A stretch of DNA of 10,446 nt, taken from contig JBBQSN010000127.1 in assembly GCA_038213835.1 (NCBI GenBank), positions 1 to 10,446 on the forward strand, read 5' to 3'. This document shows positions 6,730 through 10,446 of the stretch, piece after piece. Position numbers and translations under genes: made by a program. The stretch's first letter is position 1; the number at the start of each line of letters is the position of its first letter. The notes beneath the pieces are model-generated. The model had not been told where the DNA came from. It saw only the letters and a list, made by a program, of their open reading frames with translations, and ran no database searches. Origin of the DNA: JBBQSN01 sp038213835 (GTDB taxonomy: Bacteria; Actinomycetota; Actinomycetes; Actinomycetales; CAWJMD01).

Positions 6730-6768
6730 CTGAGGGGTGCCCCGCGGGAGGCGACTCGGCGATCGGCC

Positions 6769-7539
6769 TCAGCCCCGGCGGCGGGCCCCGACGCCGCTGG
6801 ACCCGCGGCGCACCAGCGCCTTCGGGGCGTACCGCAGCACGGCGGCCGCCACCTTGTAGCGGGCCGACGGGACGCTGACCACGACGCCGCGGCGCAGGTC
6901 GCGCAACGAGGTGGCCACGAGGTCGTCGGCGTCCAGCCAGGCCAGGCCGGGCACGCCGGTCATCTCCATGCCGCCGCGCTGGTGGAACTCGGTGCGGGTG
7001 AAGCCGGGGCACAGCGCCTGGACCCGCACGCCCGAGACGGCCAGCTCCTGGGCCAGCGCCTCGCTGAACACCGTGACCCAGGACTTGGCTGCGGAGTACG
7101 AGCCCATCGCGGCGAAGCCGGCCACCGACGAGACGTTGACGATCGCGCCGTGGCCGCGCTCACGCATCGTGTTCGCCGCCGCGTGCGAGAGCATCAGCAC
7201 CGCACCGACCAGCACGTCGAGCATCCGCACCTCGTCGCGCACGTCGCTGCGGGTGAACGGCGTGCGGATGCCGAAGCCGGCGTTGTTGACGAGCAGGTCG
7301 ACCGGGGCGTCCTGCGAGCAGAGCCGATCGGCGACGCGCTGCACCTGCTCGCGGTCGGCCAGGTCGGCCACCAGGACCTCGACCTCGACGCCGTGGACCG
7401 TCCGCAGCTCGGCGGCGCGCTCGGCCAGCCGGGTCTCGTCCCGGGCCACCAGGACAAGGTCGTGCCCCTGCTCGGCGAGCCGGCGGCAGAAGGACCAGCC
7501 GATGCCCGCGGTGGCGCCCGTGACCAGTGCCGTCGTCAT
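6769..7539 (-). CDS. Short-chain dehydrogenase/reductase (SDR)
   Basis: NAD(P)-dependent oxidoreductase of the classical SDR type, 256 residues from ATG 7539. Rossmann motif TGATAGIG (residues 7-14), an Arg after strand 2 (VARDE, Arg33) that usually favours NADP(H), DL at 59-60, NNAG (85-88), NVSS (135-138) and the catalytic YSAAK (Tyr148, Lys152), then CPGFTRTEF after strand 6. The fourth tetrad residue, normally Asn in a DVN-V context, appears to be Leu110 (MLDVLVGAV). The C-terminus is basic (KALVRRGSSGVGARRRG). The frame remains open up to 7734, but those extra 65 residues are antisense to exonuclease III and precede the Rossmann strand, so ATG 7539 is chosen. A tandem duplication copies this start. 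It resembles the YqjQ/DltE-like group; the substrate is unknown. Divergent from exonuclease III, upstream of pyrE. Confidence 0.9.
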   Translation of the reverse strand: MTTALVTGATAGIGWSFCRRLAEQGHDLVLVARDETRLAERAAELRTVHGVEVEVLVADLADREQVQRVADRLCSQDAPVDLLVNNAGFGIRTPFTRSDVRDEVRMLDVLVGAVLMLSHAAANTMRERGHGAIVNVSSVAGFAAMGSYSAAKSWVTVFSEALAQELAVSGVRVQALCPGFTRTEFHQRGGMEMTGVPGLAWLDADDLVATSLRDLRRGVVVSVPSARYKVAAAVLRYAPKALVRRGSSGVGARRRG

Positions 7540-7571
7540 GAGCTCGATGGTGTCGTCATGAGCTCGATGGT
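7532..7571. repeat. Perfect 20-bp tandem duplication across the SDR start
   Basis: GTCGTCATGAGCTCGATGGT occurs at 7532-7551 and again at 7552-7571 with no mismatch. The unit includes the complement of the SDR start codon, so there are two candidate ATGs (7559 and 7539), in different frames because 20 is not a multiple of three. Confidence 0.95.
7536..7559 (-). other. Seven-codon upstream ORF created by the duplication
   Basis: The ATG of the second repeat copy (7559) reads M-T-T-P-S-S-S and stops at TGA 7538-7536, which overlaps the SDR ATG at 7539 as ATGA. This is the classic geometry of translational coupling. Whether ribosomes use it is unknown; no strong ribosome site precedes either ATG. 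Confidence 0.4.
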
Positions 7572-7579
7572 GCAGGAGG

Positions 7580-7585
7580 TACGTT
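7580..7585 (+). promoter_or_regulatory. -10 element (TACGTT) before exonuclease III
   Basis: TACGTT fits TANNNT and is followed by six bases (CGGGGA) and the GTG at 7592, giving a leaderless start. An AGGAGGT at 7574-7580 is an alternative ribosome site, though about 11 bases from the GTG, longer than usual. Both readings support the same start codon. Confidence 0.5.
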
Positions 7586-7591
7586 CGGGGA

Positions 7592-8383
7592 GTGCGGCTG
7601 GCCACCTTCAACGTCAACTCGATCCGTTCGCGCGTCGACCGCGTCGCGGCGTGGTTGGAGCGCTCGGCGCCCGACGTCGTGGCGCTGCAGGAGACCAAGT
7701 GCCGCGACGAGCAGTTCCCGACCGAGCGGTTCACCGACCTCGGCTACGAGGTCGCGCACCACGGACTGAACCAGTGGAACGGCGTAGCGGTGCTGAGCCG
7801 GGTCGGGCTGGACGACGTCCGGGTCGGGTTCCCCGGCATGCCGTCGTGGGGCGAGCCCGAGCCCGCCGCCGAGGCCCGCGCGATCGGCGCCACCTGCGGC
7901 GGCGTGCGGGTCTGGTCGGTCTACGTGCCGAACGGGCGCCAGATCGGTGACCCGCACATGGAGTACAAGATCGGCTGGCTGCACGCCCTGGCCGAGGCCG
8001 GCCGCGGCTGGCTGACCGAGGACCCGCAGGCCCAGGTGGTCCTGATGGGTGACTGGAACGTGGCGCCCACCGACGACGACGTCTGGTCGCCGGAGTTCTA
8101 CGCCGACAGGTCGCACACCTCCGCGCAGGAGCGTGCCGGGTTCGCCGCGGTGGTCGACGCAGGCTTCGCCGACGTCGTGAGAACGTTCCACCCGGGGCCG
8201 GGCGTCTACACCTACTGGGACTACCAGCGGCTGCGCTTCCCCCGCCGCGAGGGGATGCGGATCGACTTCGCCCTGGCCTCCCCCGCCCTCGCCGCGCGCG
8301 TCACCGACGCCGCGATCGACCGGCAGGAGCGCAAGGGCAAGGGCGCCTCCGACCACGCCCCCGTCCTGGTCCAGCTGGACTGA
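7592..8383 (+). CDS. xthA: Exonuclease III (AP endonuclease, EEP family)
   Basis: DNA repair nuclease: cuts 5' of abasic sites and degrades 3' ends, using a divalent metal. The 263 residues match the usual ~260-270. Motifs of the exonuclease-endonuclease-phosphatase fold: TFNVNSIRSR (residues 5-14, Asn7), LQETK with the metal ligand Glu34 (32-36), WNGVAVLSR (62-70), VYVPNGR (110-116), LMGDWNVAP with Asp154 and Asn156 (151-159), YTYWDYQ, a RIDFAL segment, and the C-terminal SDHAPV with Asp254-His255. The GTG at 7592 begins RLATFNVNS directly at the first strand, leaving no room for a later start. It diverges from the SDR gene across 52 bases and is followed 17 bases later by the alpha/beta hydrolase, probably in the same transcript. 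Actinobacteria can have several EEP nucleases, so the symbol is by family. Confidence 0.92.
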   Translation: MRLATFNVNSIRSRVDRVAAWLERSAPDVVALQETKCRDEQFPTERFTDLGYEVAHHGLNQWNGVAVLSRVGLDDVRVGFPGMPSWGEPEPAAEARAIGATCGGVRVWSVYVPNGRQIGDPHMEYKIGWLHALAEAGRGWLTEDPQAQVVLMGDWNVAPTDDDVWSPEFYADRSHTSAQERAGFAAVVDAGFADVVRTFHPGPGVYTYWDYQRLRFPRREGMRIDFALASPALAARVTDAAIDRQERKGKGASDHAPVLVQLD

Positions 8384-8385
8384 GC

Positions 8386-8392
8386 GGGAGGG
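8386..8392 (+). promoter_or_regulatory. Ribosome binding site of the alpha/beta hydrolase
   Basis: GGGAGGG sits in the 17-base gap after the exonuclease stop, eight bases before ATG 8401, the clearest Shine-Dalgarno in the window and in contrast to the leaderless starts. Confidence 0.7.
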
Positions 8393-8400
8393 AACGGCCG

Positions 8401-9279
8401 ATGGGGACGCGCAGGACCGTCCGCACCGACGACGGCGCGGCACTGAACCTCGTGCTGGATGGCGCCGACCCGCGCACCGCACCCGTCACCGTCGTGCTCG
8501 CCCACGGCTGGACGCTGACCCACCACTCCTTCGACGAGGTCGTCGACCGGCTGCTCAGCGACCACCCGCAGATTGCGGTGGTGCGCTGGGACCAGCGCGA
8601 CCACGGCCGCTCCACCAGCGGCCGGGCCGGCATCGGCCCCAGCCTCGGACGGCTCGGCGACGACATCGCCACCGTCCTGGCGGCCACCCGCCCCGGCGGC
8701 GGGATCGTCCTCGGCGGGCACTCGATGGGGGCCATGGCAGTGATGGCCTGGGCCGGTGAGCACCCTGAGGACGTCGCCCGGGTGGACACCTTCGTCCTGG
8801 TCAGCGGAGCCGTGGCCCTGCACCCCGGGCGGTCCCGCGCGCTGCCGGTCGCGATGCGCGCGCTCGGACGGCTGCCGCACGCCGTGCGGGTCCCGCGGCT
8901 TCCGGCCGCCGCGCGCCGGAGCCGGGCCTGGGGGACCACGGCCGACCCCGCGCTGGTCGCGGCGTCGGGCCGGCGCGACGGCTGGATCCGGGCCCGCGCC
9001 GTCGGCGGGTGGTACGGGGCCCTGATGGCGCACGACGAGCAGGCGGCGGTGGAGCTGATGGCCACCCGGCGGCTGGTCGTCCTGGTCGGCGACCAGGACC
9101 GCCTCACCCCCGCCGCCCTCAGCGAGCTGATCGTGAGCGCGGCGCCGGGAGCCCGGCTCGAGGTGGTGCCGGGCGCCGGCCACATGCTCCCGATGGAACG
9201 CCCCGAGATCGTCGTGGCAGCCCTCACCGCCGTGGTCGACCGGGCCGTCGGGGACCGAGGCGCCCCGAGGTCCGGATAG
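8401..9279 (+). CDS. Alpha/beta hydrolase
   Basis: Serine hydrolase of the alpha/beta-hydrolase fold, 292 residues, no signal peptide seen, so probably cytoplasmic. Oxyanion-hole motif AHGWTLTHHSF (residues 34-44), DQRDHGRST (64-72), nucleophile elbow GGHSMGAM with Ser108, acid in LVGDQDRLTP (probably Asp233) and catalytic His261 in GAGHMLPMERPE. A Pro/Arg-rich cap lies between about 140 and 200. The ligand cannot be deduced; families with these motifs include esterases, lipases and peroxidase-like or C-C hydrolases. It starts 17 bases after exonuclease III with a good ribosome site, so the two probably share a transcript though their functions appear unrelated. It converges on clpB, with 75 bases between the stops. 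Confidence 0.9.
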   Translation: MGTRRTVRTDDGAALNLVLDGADPRTAPVTVVLAHGWTLTHHSFDEVVDRLLSDHPQIAVVRWDQRDHGRSTSGRAGIGPSLGRLGDDIATVLAATRPGGGIVLGGHSMGAMAVMAWAGEHPEDVARVDTFVLVSGAVALHPGRSRALPVAMRALGRLPHAVRVPRLPAAARRSRAWGTTADPALVAASGRRDGWIRARAVGGWYGALMAHDEQAAVELMATRRLVVLVGDQDRLTPAALSELIVSAAPGARLEVVPGAGHMLPMERPEIVVAALTAVVDRAVGDRGAPRSG

Positions 9280-9354
9280 GCACGGTGCCGTCGTCGGCGG
9301 ACGTGGCCTCGATCGACGTCGGCGCACCAGGGCTCGCGGCCCGGTGGGCGCAGG
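9280..9354. other. Convergent intergenic gap, no clear terminator
   Basis: This 75-base space separates the hydrolase and clpB stops. A short palindrome GGCACGGTGCC at 9279-9289 is present, but the centre is too tight for a good hairpin and no T-run follows on either strand. I do not assign a terminator. Confidence 0.4.
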
Positions 9355-10446
9355 TCACGTGATCTCGTCGGCGGCCGTCCGGTCGACCTCGCCGACGCCG
9401 GCCCCACCGGACGCCAGCGCCAGCCCGTGCTCCCCCCGCTCGACCTGGACGGTGTCGCCGTCGCGCACCTCGTTCGACAGCAGGGCACGGGCGAGCCGGT
9501 CGCCGATCTCGGTCTGTACGAGCCGGCGCAGCGGACGGGCGCCGTACGCGGGGTCGTAGCCCTCGGACGCGAGCCAGGTGCGTGCGTCTTCGGACACGCG
9601 CAGCGTCAGCCGGCGCTGGGCCAGCCGCGCGGACAGCCGGGCGACCTGGATCCGGACGATCTCGGCGAGCTGCTCGCGGCTGAGCGGGTCGAACACCACG
9701 ACGTCGTCGAGCCGGTTCAGGAACTCCGGCTTGAACGCGGCCCGGACGGCGGCCATCACGTTCTGGTGCTGGGACTCGCGCGACTGCGTGGGATCGACCA
9801 GGTGGGTGGAGCCGAGGTTGGAGGTGAGCACCAGGATCACGTTGCGGAAGTCGACCGTGCGGCCCTGGCCGTCGGTGAGCCTGCCGTCGTCGAGCACCTG
9901 CAGCAGGATGTCGAAGACGTCGGGGTGCGCCTTCTCGACCTCGTCCAGCAGCACGACGCTGTACGGGCGGCGGCGCACGGCCTCGGTGAGCTGGCCGCCC
10001 TGGTCGTAGCCCACGTACCCGGGCGGCGCCCCGACCAGGCGCGCCACCGAGTGCTTCTCGCTGTACTCGCTCATGTCGACCCGCACGATCGCCCGCTCGT
10101 CGTCGAACAGGAAGTCGGCCAGCGCCTTGGCGAGCTCGGTCTTGCCGACCCCGGTGGGCCCGAGGAACAGGAACGAGCCGACGGGGCGGTCCGGGTCGCT
10201 GATGCCGGCGCGGGCGCGGCGGACGGCGTCGCTGACGGCCCTGACGCCTTCGCGCTGGCCGATCAGCCGCTCGCCGAGGACGTCCTCCATCCGCAGCAGC
10301 TTGGCCTGCTCGGCCTCCAGCAGCCGGCCGGCGGGGATGCCGGTCCAGGCGGCCACGACGTCGGCGACCTCGTCCGGGGTGACCCGGTCGGCGACCATCG
10401 GCTGGCTGTCGCGGACGGTGTCCTCGGCGTCCTGGGCGGTCTCGAT
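9355..10446 (-). CDS. clpB: ATP-dependent chaperone ClpB, C-terminal part (runs off the right edge)
   Basis: Hexameric AAA+ disaggregase that threads aggregated proteins with DnaK. Only the last 363 or so residues are in the window; the frame is open through base 10446 (IETAQDAEDTVRDSQP before the internal Met at 10398), so the N-terminal domain, first ATPase domain and middle coiled coil lie beyond. Seen in order: VADVVAAWTGIP linker, LIGQREGVRAVSDAVRRARAG, Walker A GPTGVGKTE, pore loop region GAPPGYVGYDQGG, Walker B VVLLDEVEKAHPD, sensor 1 VILVLTSNLGS, arginine finger FKPEFLNRLDD, and sensor 2 GARPLRRLVQ. The tail after the small domain is Gly/Ala-rich and ends DRTAADEIT. WTGIP-type linker and the GYVGY loop separate it from ClpX; ClpC is less likely but cannot be wholly excluded without the N-terminal half. 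Regulation, commonly by heat-shock repressors, would be upstream and off the window. Confidence 0.93.
   Translation of the reverse strand: METAQDAEDTVRDSQPMVADRVTPDEVADVVAAWTGIPAGRLLEAEQAKLLRMEDVLGERLIGQREGVRAVSDAVRRARAGISDPDRPVGSFLFLGPTGVGKTELAKALADFLFDDERAIVRVDMSEYSEKHSVARLVGAPPGYVGYDQGGQLTEAVRRRPYSVVLLDEVEKAHPDVFDILLQVLDDGRLTDGQGRTVDFRNVILVLTSNLGSTHLVDPTQSRESQHQNVMAAVRAAFKPEFLNRLDDVVVFDPLSREQLAEIVRIQVARLSARLAQRRLTLRVSEDARTWLASEGYDPAYGARPLRRLVQTEIGDRLARALLSNEVRDGDTVQVERGEHGLALASGGAGVGEVDRTAADEIT

Noticed and set aside
7540..7734. Extended N-terminus of the SDR
   Set aside because: Antisense to exonuclease III; the Rossmann strand starts directly at ATG 7539.
5758..7950. A 730-codon open frame on the plus strand
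   Set aside because: Overlaps the second DedA gene out of frame and is antisense to pyrE and the SDR, both with complete family motifs.
9355..10398. A complete stand-alone AAA+ protein starting at Met 10398
   Set aside because: The frame is open to the window edge and starts in the linker before the second ClpB ATPase domain, so it is a partial ClpB.

Overview
The window is a dense, very GC-rich stretch of bacterial chromosome with strong G/C bias at third codon positions, many GTG starts and short gaps. The protein families and start signals point to a high-GC Actinomycetota (Pseudonocardiales or a relative is an inference, not proven). Nothing marks it as a mobile or accessory region: I see no transposase, integrase, tRNA, rRNA or CRISPR array. 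From memory of the Mycobacterium tuberculosis H37Rv map, clpB, pyrE and a SpoU RNA methyltransferase also lie close together there (Rv0384c, Rv0382c, Rv0380c), so this looks like a conserved actinobacterial housekeeping neighbourhood with local insertions.

Layout: (1) 1-1675, minus: an FtsX-type ABC transporter permease, cut by the left edge and carrying a one-base frameshift near 1405-1439. (2) 1791-3879, minus: a TrmH/SpoU RNA 2'-O-methyltransferase followed by a CoA-disulfide-reductase/NADH-oxidase-type flavoprotein. (3) 3915-6097, plus: a DedA membrane protein, a four-helix membrane protein with a Gly/Tyr/Ala/Pro repeat N-terminus, and a second DedA protein. (4) 6061-7539, minus: a short-chain dehydrogenase, then pyrE (orotate phosphoribosyltransferase), with a conspicuous inverted repeat between them. 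(5) 7592-9279, plus: exonuclease III and an alpha/beta hydrolase. (6) 9355 to the right edge, minus: the C-terminal half of the chaperone ClpB.

The genes serve mostly separate housekeeping roles: envelope lipid handling (DedA pair), pyrimidine synthesis (pyrE), DNA repair (exonuclease III), RNA modification (TrmH), thiol/redox balance (flavoprotein), protein disaggregation (ClpB) and export or envelope remodelling (FtsX permease). No novel multi-gene defence or metabolic system is convincingly visible. The more unusual signals are regulatory or architectural: three GTG starts each exactly six bases after a TANNNT -10 hexamer (leaderless transcripts), two of them back to back in a 35-base gap; a 21-bp inverted repeat with GATATC cores upstream of pyrE; a perfect 20-bp tandem duplication that copies the SDR start codon and creates an overlapping seven-codon upstream ORF; and the DedA / repeat-rich membrane protein / DedA cassette. 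No gene-free stretch exceeds about 135 bases.
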